From Palaemon carinicauda (taxonomy: Eukaryota > Arthropoda > Malacostraca > Decapoda > Palaemonidae), in NCBI RefSeq assembly GCF_036898095.1, contig NC_090765.1, forward strand, positions 29,445,067 through 29,509,066: a stretch of 64,000 nucleotides of DNA, in the 5' to 3' direction. A program made the position numbers and the translations under genes. Positions within the stretch are counted from its first letter, which is position 1. Each line of letters begins with the position of its first letter. The notes below the pieces were generated by a model. The model ran no database searches. It was not told where the DNA came from and saw only the letters and a list, made by a program, of their open reading frames with translations. Positions 53,900 through 64,000 of this stretch are shown here, one piece after another.

Positions 53900-55300
53900 A
53901 TCTTGGGGAGTGTGAAAACCATGCCCAAAACATTTCCATGTATCCCTTACCATGATCTCAACGGTACAGGTAGGGTAGGGTTGACAAGATCAGGACCCAT
54001 GGAGGGTTTATGGTGTGGTATCGGACAAGGTATCCTCTTTGGCTTAGGTGGCTATTGGAATTGTAGTAATTGCCGAGTTAGATTTGCTGGTGGGATGTTT
54101 ATCATAGCCGCAATCCTTTTCAAGCACCCTGGACACTTCATGTTCCAGGCATGATGAGGGAGGGTGCAGTTGGTATTTTCAGGAAGGGTTTCATTGCCTT
54201 TCTTGTGGGCATCAATACAGATTTGGGTTGGGTGCTTATAACTGCATATGCCACAGATAATGGGGCCTCTGTTGTTAGATTGGTGGTGTCCAAAATGCTG
54301 GCAATGGTAGCATCTAAGAGGTTTAGTTTGAAGTCGTGTATGGGGAAAGTTCCCCATCTTCCAAGGTCTAAGGTAAGTGAGAAGGAGCTGATGAAAGTAG
54401 CAAAAACTTTCCTAGTAGGTGCTTCATCTCTTTATGTTGCTGTGCTCGACACTGGTGATATTCTTCAGGTTATGAGGGAATCCAAAGGCATTCAGACAGA
54501 TATTTGCATATGATGGCTTTTCATTGTTTCCTTGCACAATCACAGAGTGTCAGGGAGGATTCCAGCTATAGTAGGCTAACACTAGTTTGATCCTTTGGTT
54601 TGATGACTATTTCTCCCTTGAGGTTGAGGCTGACGGTGACTTTGACGTCTGACCTAGAGGCTGCAATTCCAGCAACTGCAGCGTAGGAAGAGATGTGCCT
54701 GGTGGGGAAAAACTTGAATTTGAGAAGGGGCTGTCTTGATTCCTTGTTGGTGCACCTTTCCTTTAGTTCAGGTGAAGGAGTGGAGGCTATTGTCAGGGCA
54801 GAAGCTTGGTGAAGATTTTCAGTAAGGCAGCTTGTGCAATTGTAGTCTGACTGGTGGTTCCATTCTGGGTCATTGGACGTCTTCAGTGGTGTCTTCTACT
54901 TCCATGGCAGTTGTGGGGAGGCTAGAGGCTGTAAGTGGCTGTGATATTGAGGACAGTGGTCAATTTGCAAAAGCAGAGGTGTTTCTGAGAAGGCTGACCA
55001 TGACTGGTGTTATGGGTCGAAACTGCAGAGCTGAACTGGTAGCTGGGGAGTCCTGATAAGGCAAGACCTTGTTGGGCGGGGTGGTGGTGGTGGTTATATC
55101 CTGGAACACCTGGAAGGCTAGTCCTTTTTTTTTTCTTAGTGGTAGAGTGGCTTCAGGAACCTGGTTTGGAACAGTGGTGACTGTAGAAGCCTGGTCTGGA
55201 ATAGAGGCTGGTGAAGCTTCAAGATTCATCTTCTTCCGCTTTGTGTTCTTGAAAAGAGGTGGCTCCCTCAGTCCTCCGATGTAGTTTTCCTACATAATAT
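53900..55300 (-). pseudogene. Gag-like (ORF1-like) unit G12
   Basis: Minus strand: 55229-54960 carries a K-K-K-basic, Thr/Pro-rich linker. A C-T-S-C-like segment lies near 54835, and D-L-G-R-W-G-T-F-P near 54350. ORF 54357-54052 keeps both knuckles well: C-Y-H-C-Q-H-F-G-H and C-G-I-C-S-Y-K-H-P-T-Q-I-C, then H-H-A-W-N-M-K-C-P. It is more diverged from the other units than they are from each other. Confidence 0.72.
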
Positions 55301-56945
55301 CATGGTACAGATTACAGTTCATATCTGCACCAGATCTTATGGTGTGAGGCATTTAGATGAACATACCGTTTGGTTGACTCTTATTAGGAGAAAGGTGGTT
55401 TTTCTGTAGTAGTCTTGGTATTGTATGTGCGGCTGTATGAATTCATGGAGAGGCACAGCTGTACTCTAAAAGAATTGTAAATATCAGCTTAGCAGGAAAT
55501 TTAAGCCAGCTAAGAAAGTCAGTGTCAGATATTATAGATTTGTTATTTGGGTAAATAACTATATTTTCTCCAAGTTTTAGTGGATGATCAACATTTTCTT
55601 GTTTCATGGAAAAAAAATCAATTAGGCGAGATATAAGAAAATAGGTTACCCAATTTTATACACACTACCCAGATAAGGAATCAAATATGGTAGTAAATCT
55701 ATGGATTGTCCACATTTAAATCCATTGACATAATCCCATGTGATTAGAAATTCGACCAACTGAGCCAATCATCCCATAAAGAAATTTTGGGTATGTGGTT
55801 GCGCTAATTGAAGCCAAGTTTTCAGAAATGTAGGAATGAATTTGGGAGAAATTATTATTGTTCCCAATTATAACAAATTAAAAAATTATTAAAATTTGCA
55901 AAATGATTATCATAAGAATATCTAATAGAAATTTCTTTGAATTACCGGAAACTTCATATTAATTCACATAAAAGTATATGTAGGAGTCAAAAGTGCCAGT
56001 CGGAGAAAGTTAGGTTTTTGTGAACAGTTATACATTTGGAAATTTTTTAATTTTTAGGGAAATTTTGGCATGGTAGGACGTTTGACAAACTTGTTTTAAT
56101 GTCTACCATTAAATAGTTATATATTCTTAAAGTATCAACATAATAAAATTAAACCTGCACCACATGTTTTCTTTAGTTGGTTTGTCAAGTCGCCAAAGGA
56201 GCCTCTCTCTCCTGTGGGGTCAGCCTCACTTTGTTGCCTCTATGTCAGTTACTGTTACACATTCATGAAGATAGGCAATGAAAATACCATGCAATTCATG
56301 GATGATGCTTTCAAGGTGAAGTATGATCTCCACATCACCATTGAATATTGCACTATAGTATTGGTAGTAATGATGTTTTAATAAATTTCTATTGCCATAT
56401 GTACGGGGAACTATTGTAATAATGTTATTAATTGCCCATCACTCCCTATATTCCACTGTGGGCATCTACATCTGTAATGATTTGGAGTGAATCACCAAAA
56501 CAGCAGCTAAAATGTGCTTAGAAACAAGAAAAAAAACTCATATTTAACTAGTGTGCTGTTTTTCTGCGATGTCAAATGGGTACAAATTTGTACGTTCCGT
56601 TAATTCCTGTCCCAATATTGTAGATACCAAGGTCTATAGATTAAAGAGGTCTTCTGAACCTACTCCAAAATATGACTTATGTTGGTAGCCTACAGACCAT
56701 GACGTAATTGAGACCATACCGTGCCTAAGTGAGCTGTGGAAGTGCCATAAGAAATTAAAGGAACCACGTTTTCTGCTTTTGTTTCAATCTTTTCAAAGAT
56801 TAATATTTTATTCTTTTAGGTAAATAGACGTTTGATTTCAATGAACAAAACACTTTACAAATTATCTAATACTGTTTTCTAGTTAACTAAGTATCACACT
56901 ATAACGAAAGGAATATTGACAACCACATCAAGCAAAGATTAAAAA
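55301..56945. other. Unassigned AT-rich sequence
   Basis: No ORF of note, no snRNA, tRNA or repeat signal recognised. Confidence 0.4.
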
Positions 56946-56949
56946 TTTA

Positions 56950-57165
56950 ATACTGGCTAGTACAGTGGTAACGTGTTTGCCTGGCATTCGCGTGGCAAGA
57001 GATCGATCCCCGCCCAGGGCCGTGAGTTTAAGCTGTTTACTGGGGAGGCTACTGCTGTGGTAGGGCACCACAGTGGGGGGTTGGGCTTGCCCGGCTGACG
57101 TTCTGGTGAGCATCTATTCTGATGGAACTGGAACTGAAACCAGACACCTTTAACCTTTAAATATA
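56950..57165 (+). mobile_element. tRNA-derived SINE
   Basis: The head is tRNA-like: an A-box-like TGGCTAGTACAGTGGT, an anticodon-arm-like stem TTGCC/GGCAA, and a B-box-like GATCGATCCC with about normal spacing. It is followed by an unrelated body (GGGCACCACAGTGGGGGG) and a TTTAACCTTTAA-type end. The parent tRNA cannot be named confidently; no clear target duplication is seen. Confidence 0.75.
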
Positions 57166-57299
57166 TAAATGGCTCTTTCAGTATAGTCATAAACTACTAT
57201 ATCCAGCATTCAGAATAATATGCTTCCCATTCTGTATTCAGCCAAAAACGTGTAATAAATCCTTCACAATATCTAATAAATTAACTTTCAAGTTACAAT

Positions 57300-57800
57300 T
57301 GTTATTATTTTTATTATTATTATTATTACTTGCTAAGCTACAACCCTACTTGGAAAAACAGGATGCTATAAGCCCAGGGGCTCCAACAGGGAAAATAGCC
57401 CAGTCAGGAAAGGAAACATAGAAAAATGAAATATTTTAAGAAGAGTAACAATATTAAAATAAATATCTCCTATATAAACTATGAAACCTTTAACAAAACA
57501 AGATCAAGAGAAATAAGATAAAACAGAGTGCTTGAGTGTACCCTCAAGCATGAGAACTCAAACCCAAGACAGTGGAAGACCATGGTACAGAGGCTATGGC
57601 ACTACCCAAGACTAGAGAATAATGGTTTTATTTTGAAGTGTCCTCCTATAAGAGCTGCTTACCAAAGCTAAAGAGTCTTCTACCCTTAGGAAGAGGAAAG
57701 TGGCCACTGAACACTTACAGTGCGGTAACCCCTTGGGTGAAGAATAATTATTTGGTAATGAGGACAGAGGAGAATATGTAAAGAATAGGCCACACTATTC

Positions 57801-57833
<33 letters not shown>

Positions 57834-57920
57834 GCAAAGGGAAAATAAACCATAACTATAGAGAAGGATCCAATGTAGTATTGTCTGGCCAGTCATAACT
57901 CTCTAGCGGTAGAATCTCCA
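57300..57920 (-). repeat. Dispersed repeat C, copy 5
   Basis: Minus-strand copy with an (ATT)n tail at 57303-57328 and a (GT)n run at 57804-57831 in the position where other copies have CACACACA. The head is near 57910. Confidence 0.85.
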
Positions 57921-58151
57921 ATCTGTTTGAATATGCATCAAAATGGTATATAACTCATTCATTTTCTTTCTGCACACATCTAGGAATTTATTTCATAATT
58001 AGGATGGAAAAATTTTAGATAAGCATTTCTGCGCAATTAATACTGGGTGACTTTTCCGTTTTGTTACATCCCAAAATATTTATAAATTTTTTGTTTTAGG
58101 TGCTTTACTCAAAGTCATATCTGCCAACATGTATTAATGGGATCCCTACTG

Positions 58152-59147
58152 GGATCACCTGAAGATTGGGGACCCCAACACTCGCTGGGGTCGTTTATCT
58201 TCAGGTGGAAAAGAATGGGGTCTTGTTTCTTCAGGTGAGGAATTTAAATCTAAGAATGGGACTAACAAGCTAACTAACCAGTTTATAAGTTAATTATTAT
58301 TAGTGTAATGACATAAATGAGACTAACCAATAAAAGTGCTAACCAACTTATCTATATGGTAGCAAATATACTTTTTTTTTTTTAAATTGACGTTATTTAA
58401 AAAAAAATCTTATTTTTCTTTAATGGCTAAGTGACTAAACTGGCTTCTATAAAAGATAATTATGTGTAGAAATTACAATTTATAGGGTATACTAAATTAA
58501 AAAGCAAAATTTCTATTTGTAAGGACTCATTTTTTTGCTAAATCTCAACTACCACTGCAAATTGGATTCAGAATAATATTCTAAACATTTCAGAAAAAAA
58601 AATTATGATTGATATTTACAGTTTTCTTATCAGAGAAATCTGCATGAAGTATTTTGAGGCAAAATACTTCATGTAACAGACCGTAAATCATTACCATAAT
58701 TTTATCCATACAGAAACAGGAGTACACACACAGGCCATCGAAAGTTATTGGAACACGCATAAATCAAGAATTAAGAAAATGTATGGATGCAAGAGAGAAT
58801 TTTAAATATATATTTACAGCAATTTATGTGGTTTGAAAGGTGTTTTAATGATACGTTCGCTTTTTTTTTTTATTGAAATTGCTTTTAGTAGAATATGGAT
58901 TGTTTGTATACAATTGTTCTTTTTAACAAATATTTCATAAAGTAGTTTTAATAAATATATATTTTTTTTCATTTTTTTTTCTATAGTAGGCTATTATAAG
59001 ACAAAATAAATCACCTGGAGACGTCAATAAGCTGGGGTCGCTTATATTCAGGTGAAGAAAATCAGGGTCTCTCTTCTTCAGGTGAGTGAAGTTGGGGTCC
59101 TTTATCTTCAGGAGAACTATTTGGGGTCGCTTATCTTCAGGTGATCC
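58152..59147 (+). mobile_element. Merlin-like DNA transposon, decayed, with repeated 21-bp end motif
   Basis: 996 bp with inverted ends starting GGATCACCTGAAGAT. A motif of about 21 bp (consensus GGGTCGCTTATCTTCAGGTG) occurs about seven times: three near the left end (first inverted) and four near the right. Flanks CCCTACTG and TAATACTG share five of eight positions, a possible decayed duplication. Inside is a Merlin transposase remnant. Most of the coding region is gone. Confidence 0.75.
58716..58805 (+). pseudogene. Merlin transposase C-terminal fragment
   Basis: Thirty codons: T-G-V-H-T-Q-A-I-E-S-Y-W followed by a basic K-S-R-I-K-K stretch and a stop. It carries the third catalytic glutamate (A-I-E) of the Merlin/ISXO2 family, matching the fragment at 18327-18584. 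All upstream domains are absent. Confidence 0.8.
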
Positions 59148-59155
59148 TAATACTG

Positions 59156-59943
59156 TTTTGCTTAATATCACAGGGAATTTGAGCACTGTGTGATAGATCT
59201 ACATTCTTAATGGTTCTCATTGCCACAAACCCCCTGTGGATATACTGGACCATGCTCCTGGTCTACCATGTACTCTCCTGCCCCGTGCGTGGCTTCTATT
59301 CGGGTACATCCTGGACTAAGGCTGGCCATACATGTAAAGTACTGGCAGCACGGTTTGTCCCGCTGGATGGGACTGGCGCTCCTGTCAGGTGAGAAATGTC
59401 CACACATGCTACTGACCAAATCTAGTCTCGCCGTGCTTGTCATTTTCAACCCCCATACACAAGGATTGGCCAGTTCACGTCAGTCTCGGTAAAATCAGCA
59501 TGCCAGTCCTTTGCATGTATGACCTGCTTAACTCATATTCCCTTCTTAAAATATGTGCTATCCATCTCCATCTTGATTATCTAACTAAATCATTCACATT
59601 GGGCAAACCTGCCACCTCATGAATTGCCACATTTGTTATATGCTGCTGTCATTTGATTCTCAAAATCCTTCTCAATGCTTTATTATCACAGGCAAGAAGT
59701 TTTGCATTAGTTGTTACAGTGCTGTAGCACGACTAGTGTCCATTATGGTTTGTATATTACCAAAATTATCAATACTGGTAAATTACTGAAAGTGATATAT
59801 TGGTTATTGGTTTTACTACTTTATTGTTACCTATCATATATATGAATTACATAATAAGAACGAATGCATGCTTTTTTTTCTTTATGATTTTACTTTTGAT
59901 TTGGAGAATAAAGTGGAAAAATAAAATAATTTAAACAGTTTTT
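59156..59943. other. Unassigned sequence
   Basis: Contains short overlapping ORFs at 59207-59492 with no recognisable protein, then AT-rich sequence. No repeat match seen. Confidence 0.35.
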
Positions 59944-60806
59944 ATTTTGCACAAATCAATTTAAAAACATTAAATGTTTCATCTGAGTCAAAGTCTGTGT
60001 AGAGGAGTGTCGTAATCATCCAATCTTCAAGGAATTCCTCTTTTTCTTTTTCAAGTTTATGTTCTTCCTCGACATCCCTTTCAGGTTGTTTCTTCTTCTA
60101 CAAAATATCAAACACACTGAGATGGGCTCGATGAGCAAGACATACATGATGAATGAACTGATTATCTTTACCAAATTTAACAATAAGTGAAGCTCCATCA
60201 GCAGTAAAACCCACAATATCATGATCCAAATGTAATACAAATTCACATTATCGTTTCTTGACAACTAGTGTGATTCTCTTGCTAGGCAATGAACCTTGAA
60301 TGTGTAATAAACCGAGGAACCAATGTTTTTCCTCATCATGGACATTGATATTCATGAATCAACGATTTTGAGTTGTATACTCGTCTAGTGAAATTGAGTA
60401 ACGATATCCTGCTTTAATTTGGGGAGAAAATTATTCAACAAGCCCAGCTTTGTTGGCTTCAAAATATTTCAAATCTAACTTCTTTACTTCATTTCCAGTA
60501 GTTGGAAATTTGTTATAAACAATTGTAGCGGAGTTACCTTAAATAAATTCACTTAAGGCAATTTGTTGAAAGCTGAAACCATCCTTGCATGTTACTTTTA
60601 CAATAGCTTCCTTGGTGGATTTCTTAGGTGAACTGGCATTAAAGTTAGTTCTTTTTAAAAGAAACAGTAACTTCACTTTCGGAATTAATAGCATGTATTT
60701 TACTTAAATCTGCCCTCAACCCAGTTGTTGACCTTCCAACACACTTCAAAACTTCCTTGCTTTTCTTTGAAAAGTGCTTCCAAACATTTGACTTTCTTCG
60801 AGACAT
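59944..60806 (-). pseudogene. hAT transposase (BED zinc finger type), N-terminal half, broken
   Basis: Starts near 60806 with M-S-R-R-K-S-N-V-W-K-H-F, the W/F-x-x-F signature of a BED-type finger, then a degenerate finger end. After a frameshift: A-I-V-K-V-T-C-K-D-G-F-S-F and I-S-L-D-E-Y-T-T-Q-N-R. Then N-I-N-V-H, L-G-L-L-H-I-Q-G-S, I-V-G-F-T-A-D-G-A-S, and V-C-L-A-H-R-A-H-L. The sequence S-L-D-E-(W/Y)-T...TDGAS is characteristic of hAT transposases (first and second catalytic acidic regions). The dimerisation domain is missing. Confidence 0.8.
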
Positions 60807-61029
60807 TTTGAGGCTATTGATGGCAATTTGATGAGACAAATGGTAAAGAAATTGCAGTGACGTTCGACAAGAAAAGCATAAACATTTAAAGAATTAACAA
60901 CCTTTTTAAAAATCAAGTAGTTCAAAAATCCTTCTCGCAAATAACAGCAAGCTTTAAATTAGTAATGATGTATTGGTAATGTTAATGACCATCGAATTTC
61001 ATAAATTGATAATTACCGGTACTTCATTG

Positions 61030-61335
61030 CCGGTGTTTGAACCCTAGTGCCCGTAAGTTAATATCGATCTTACAAGTGTAATGTATATTTTGTATTTGCT
61101 GTGACCTGGTATTCGATTTGACCTCCAAACTGTTTTTAGCTTGCACAGTGTTTGTTCTGCCCTCCCTATTCACTCCCTGAATTCCTTAACTAGTGATCCA
61201 CTGCTGGTAATAATGGTTCCGAAATATTTGAAAGTGTGTAAGTTTAGTAATATCATTCCTCCGGTAAGGCATTTCGTCTGATCACCACTCTGAATTTCCA
61301 TGACTTATCAATCATTGCTTGCATTTCAGTTATTA
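61030..61335 (-). pseudogene. LINE reverse transcriptase C-terminal fragment
   Basis: The minus strand reads F-K-Y-F-G-T-I-I-T-S-S-G-S, then R-A-E-Q-T-L-C-K-L-K-T-V-W and K-Y-K-I-Y-I-T-L-V-R-S-I-L-T-Y-G, the thumb region after the catalytic motif in RTE/L1-like LINEs. One stop (E-*-I-G-R-A) and no upstream RT. Confidence 0.65.
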
Positions 61336-61967
61336 TAACCCCTCAGATGCTGAAGCTTTGATGAGGATGGGGGGCTTAGGGATTAGCGGCTGGGCTCTAA
61401 TGAACAGTGGGAACTACTTCCCACTGGACCTCGGTGCCCAGCTGTCGATCCAACTAATTCAGACAGCACTTTCTCTTTTACTTTTGGTTATTTCTTTTTT
61501 CTCCACTCTTCCTTTTGGGCTCGATATTGTTGACGACTTTGGTATGTTCGATTATACTTTGGATGCTGCTTTGGATTTGGCACCGTGTGGGATGGACGGC
61601 ATTCCATCTCAACCTGTGTTAATTTAGATGCCATCACCCTCCGGCAGACCCCATTGGGTGCAGACCAAGTCTGTTAAGAGTCGGGCTCCAGTGATCCGGT
61701 TTTAAGTCACCCATATTTGTGGGTAATGGGTGACGCCAGGCATTGGAGTCGATGGTGGGAGGGGCTAACTACCCCCACTGACCAGTGTACGCCCACCTAA
61801 AGAGAGGCAGCCCCTCTGTAATAGAGGACTGGTCCCCGCTGAAGCCTCTTCTCGTGTTGGGCCACATGGGATAGGAGGACTGACATGCTCCGATAAGAGG
61901 TGGATAATCTGGCTTGCTCATACCAAAAAAAACCCACCCCTCTGTTGACGACCTGGAAAATACAAAC

Positions 61968-63526
61968 ATGGACCTCGGTACAGACAGCTCCAACCCGGGT
62001 TCTAATATTGTAACGTTGGAACCTTATATGCGTTATGGAAAGAATGATAAGAAAACACTAGAGAATAAGAGAGAGAGAGTGAGAAATGATGACAGTACAC
62101 ATAGATATAGAAAAGTAGAAGTATTACCTGGTCACTATGAAGTAGTGAACTATGAAAAATTTTTATTCTGGATTTTGAAAATGGAAGAAATTAGTGTTTA
62201 AATGTTTTCAAAGCTAACAGGGAAATAGTCACTTTATGTGGAGGGCAGCCAAAAATTCTACCCCAAGGAAATGGAAGTCTTTTGATAGAGACACTATCCC
62301 CATTACAAGGTGAAAGGCTAAAAACACTCACAACATTGGATAGTCATAGTGTAAAATGCTTCTCGCACCCTACTTTCAACCAGAGTAGAGGTGTGATATA
62401 TGCTCCAGAATTGCTGGATATAGAGGAAAAAGAAATTGAGGATGAACTGAAAAGTCAAGGAGTAGTTAAAGTAGTCAGAATGAGAAAGAGAGTTGGAGAA
62501 CAACATATTCCTCTTGCTACTTTGATTATAACATTGATCAATGTAGATTACCAAATGTTATTAAGGCTGGTTGGTTATCTTTGAAGGTGAAACCTTATAT
62601 CCCTTCACCATTGCGATGTTATCATTGCCAAATGTATGGCCATTTAAGCCAGAAATGCAGGGAAAAGGTAAATAATAATCCAGCTGTTTGTGCCAACTGT
62701 GGAAAAGTAGTCATGACTATGTAGAGAAAACCCTAATTGCATACATTGTGGGGAAGCACACCCAGCTACATCTAAAGACTGCATTAAGTTTATTTTTGAA
62801 AAAGAAATTCAGGTCATTAGGACCATGGAAAGTGTTACTTTTAAAGAGGCTCGTAAAAGAGCTCTTGAAAAGCAGATAAGACCAGGGCAACCTTTTTCAA
62901 TGGTTCTGAAGAAAAACTTGCCAAATCATACAGACGAAAATTATATCTCTACTTCTAATATGAAGAAACAAATGAAAGTAGTTAGAGAGGTTGAAAGTCC
63001 CATCGAAAATCTATGTCCAGAAATTGTAGAAAAATCAAAACAGATACTTAAAGATCTGAAAGTTATTCAAAAGCCAACTACTCCGATTCTAAACAATAGT
63101 ACAAACCTCTCATAGGCCGTGTCCTTGCCTGATCTGATGGAGGTTCCAGTTGAAACTAATTTACCTGGTGAACCTAAAGTGGGGAAGGTGCAAAAACCTG
63201 ACAGATCACAACCTTATAATCGAAAAAGAGAGAGACCTCCATCTCTCTCGCCTCCTACCATAAGAAACATTAAAGTCACGACTTCAAATAAATATGATAT
63301 CTTGTCTGCTGATGTTTCTGATCAACTGCTAGGTAAATTGAACCAATTAGAAATTCAAGTTGAGGTCCACCATCCTCCTCAACAATTAGGTTAAAAGGAC
63401 ACAAAGAAAAAGAGGAACACAAAACCCACTATATCAAGATCCTCTCTAGAGATACTACCAGGAAATATTGTTAGATCAAATATTGCCAATGGGAAGACTT
63501 CATCTAAGGTGTCTTCCGAAAAATAA
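61968..63526 (+). pseudogene. LINE ORF1 (zinc-knuckle protein), copy 2, with frameshifts and stops
   Basis: Begins M-D-L-G-T-D-S at 61968. The frame shifts near 62160, 62540 and 62715, and stops in frame at 63113-63115 and 63392-63394. Landmarks: G-V-I-Y-A-P-E-L-L-D-I-E-E-K-E-I-E-D, P-Y-I-P-S-P-L-R-C-Y-H-C-Q-M-Y-G-H at about 62605-62645, C-A-N-C-G, C-I-H-C-G-E-A-H, and an I-Q-V-E-V-H-H-P-P-Q-Q end. The knuckle follows P-Y-I directly, giving the state without the 29-residue insertion of copy 1. Confidence 0.8.
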
Positions 63527-64000
63527 ATCATAGTTTTTTCCTCCATTCTGCAATGGAATTGCCAGGGTTTAAGGGCGAAATATGAAGAACTCAAGCTCCT
63601 CATACGTGAGCACTCCCCTATAACTGTATGTCTACAAGAAAGCAAGCTTGATGCTAATACTCCTTGTCCTCGAGAGTATATTAGCTATAGGACACCATAT
63701 GATCAACGAGCAGGGAGCCATGGGGGAAGTCTTATATACGTTCGTTGAGAAGTTCCCCAAATATCTTTGTCTATCTGTACCCCTCTGCAGGCAGTGGTTA
63801 TACAGATTGATATAGGGAGAAAATACACAATCTGTTCTCTTTACTTTCCTCCAAATGATAACATCTCATATGATAATATAGTAGAGGTGATTAAACAACT
63901 CTCAGAACCTTTTCTCTTACTAGGAGATCTTAATAGTAGACATCCTTTATGGGGTGATGTTTTGGCAAATGCAAGGGGTAATATTATATCATCAATATTG
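63527..64000 (+). pseudogene. LINE ORF2 start: APE-type endonuclease, partial
   Basis: Reads L-Q-W-N-C-Q-G-L-R-A-K, C-L-Q-E-S-K-L, G-G-S-L-I-Y-V-R, then a TGA at 63746-63748. It continues E-V-P-Q-I-S-L, C-S-L-Y-F-P-P-N-D, and L-L-G-D-L-N-S-R-H-P, the endonuclease motifs with N, E and D-x-N catalytic positions. The same TGA occurs in copy 1. The domain is cut by the window end. Confidence 0.85.

Larger units (their letters stand above)
61340..64000 (+). mobile_element. Two-ORF LINE (Jockey/I-like), copy 2, running off the window
   Basis: 5' UTR from about 61345, ORF1 at 61968-63526, ORF2 from 63527 to the window edge. It aligns with 31985-34966 (minus) except for the missing first part of the 5' UTR and the absence of the micro-SINE. 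Confidence 0.85.

Noticed and set aside
59207..59492. Overlapping ORFs near 59.3 kb as a gene
   Set aside because: Three short frames on both strands, no recognisable motif and no conserved copy for support.

Overview
This window looks like a transposon-rich stretch of an arthropod nuclear genome, most likely a decapod or other malacostracan crustacean. The taxon is inferred from the mobile-element types, microsatellite load and arthropod-style retroelement proteins; nothing in the sequence proves it. The only clearly functional host genes are spliceosomal snRNA genes: four U1 and four U2 copies. Almost every open reading frame belongs to a decayed mobile element, and no intact host protein-coding gene was recognised.

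Layout. 0-3.9 kb: the 3' end of a Ty3/gypsy pol, dispersed repeat B and a 5'-truncated LINE. 3.9-6.4 kb: a divergent U2(-)/U1(+) pair whose U2 is split by a 259-bp hAT-type element. 7.0-13.5 kb: gag-like (ORF1-like) retroelement remnants. 14.2-15.6 kb: an inverted U1(-)/U2(+) pair. 15.6-26.9 kb: repeats A, B, C and F, a Merlin transposon with exact target duplication, two LINE remnants, tandem repeats and a 277-bp foldback. 27.0-28.4 kb: a third divergent U2(-)/U1(+) pair. 29-37 kb: gag-like 3' ends, an inverted repeat A, a two-ORF LINE and another gag-like unit. 37.2-45.0 kb: U1(+) and U2(+) separated by a duplicated gag block and an RTE-type LINE fragment. 45.3-55.3 kb: repeat C, unknown family F interrupted by a gag-like dimer, then two more gag-like units. 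55-64 kb: a tRNA-derived SINE, repeat C, a second Merlin-like element, a hAT transposase pseudogene and a second copy of the two-ORF LINE that runs off the window.

The U1 and U2 genes share divergent intergenic regions of about 1.05 kb in their uninterrupted form. These carry a (CT)n tract about 220-235 bp upstream of every U1 and conserved blocks at the PSE position of both genes. The RNA-coding parts are essentially identical while the flanks have diverged, which suggests concerted evolution.

Most interesting observations: (1) three copies of a minute retroposon with an identical 56-nt two-hairpin core, short A-rich triplet tails and 7-12 bp target duplications, each with an empty-site relative in the window; (2) the hAT element inside the U2 branch-point recognition sequence; (3) a recurring stem-loop with compensatory stem changes in the 3' regions of the gag-like units; (4) a U1-like leader ahead of several gag-like units, one copy matching U1 nt 4-26 exactly.
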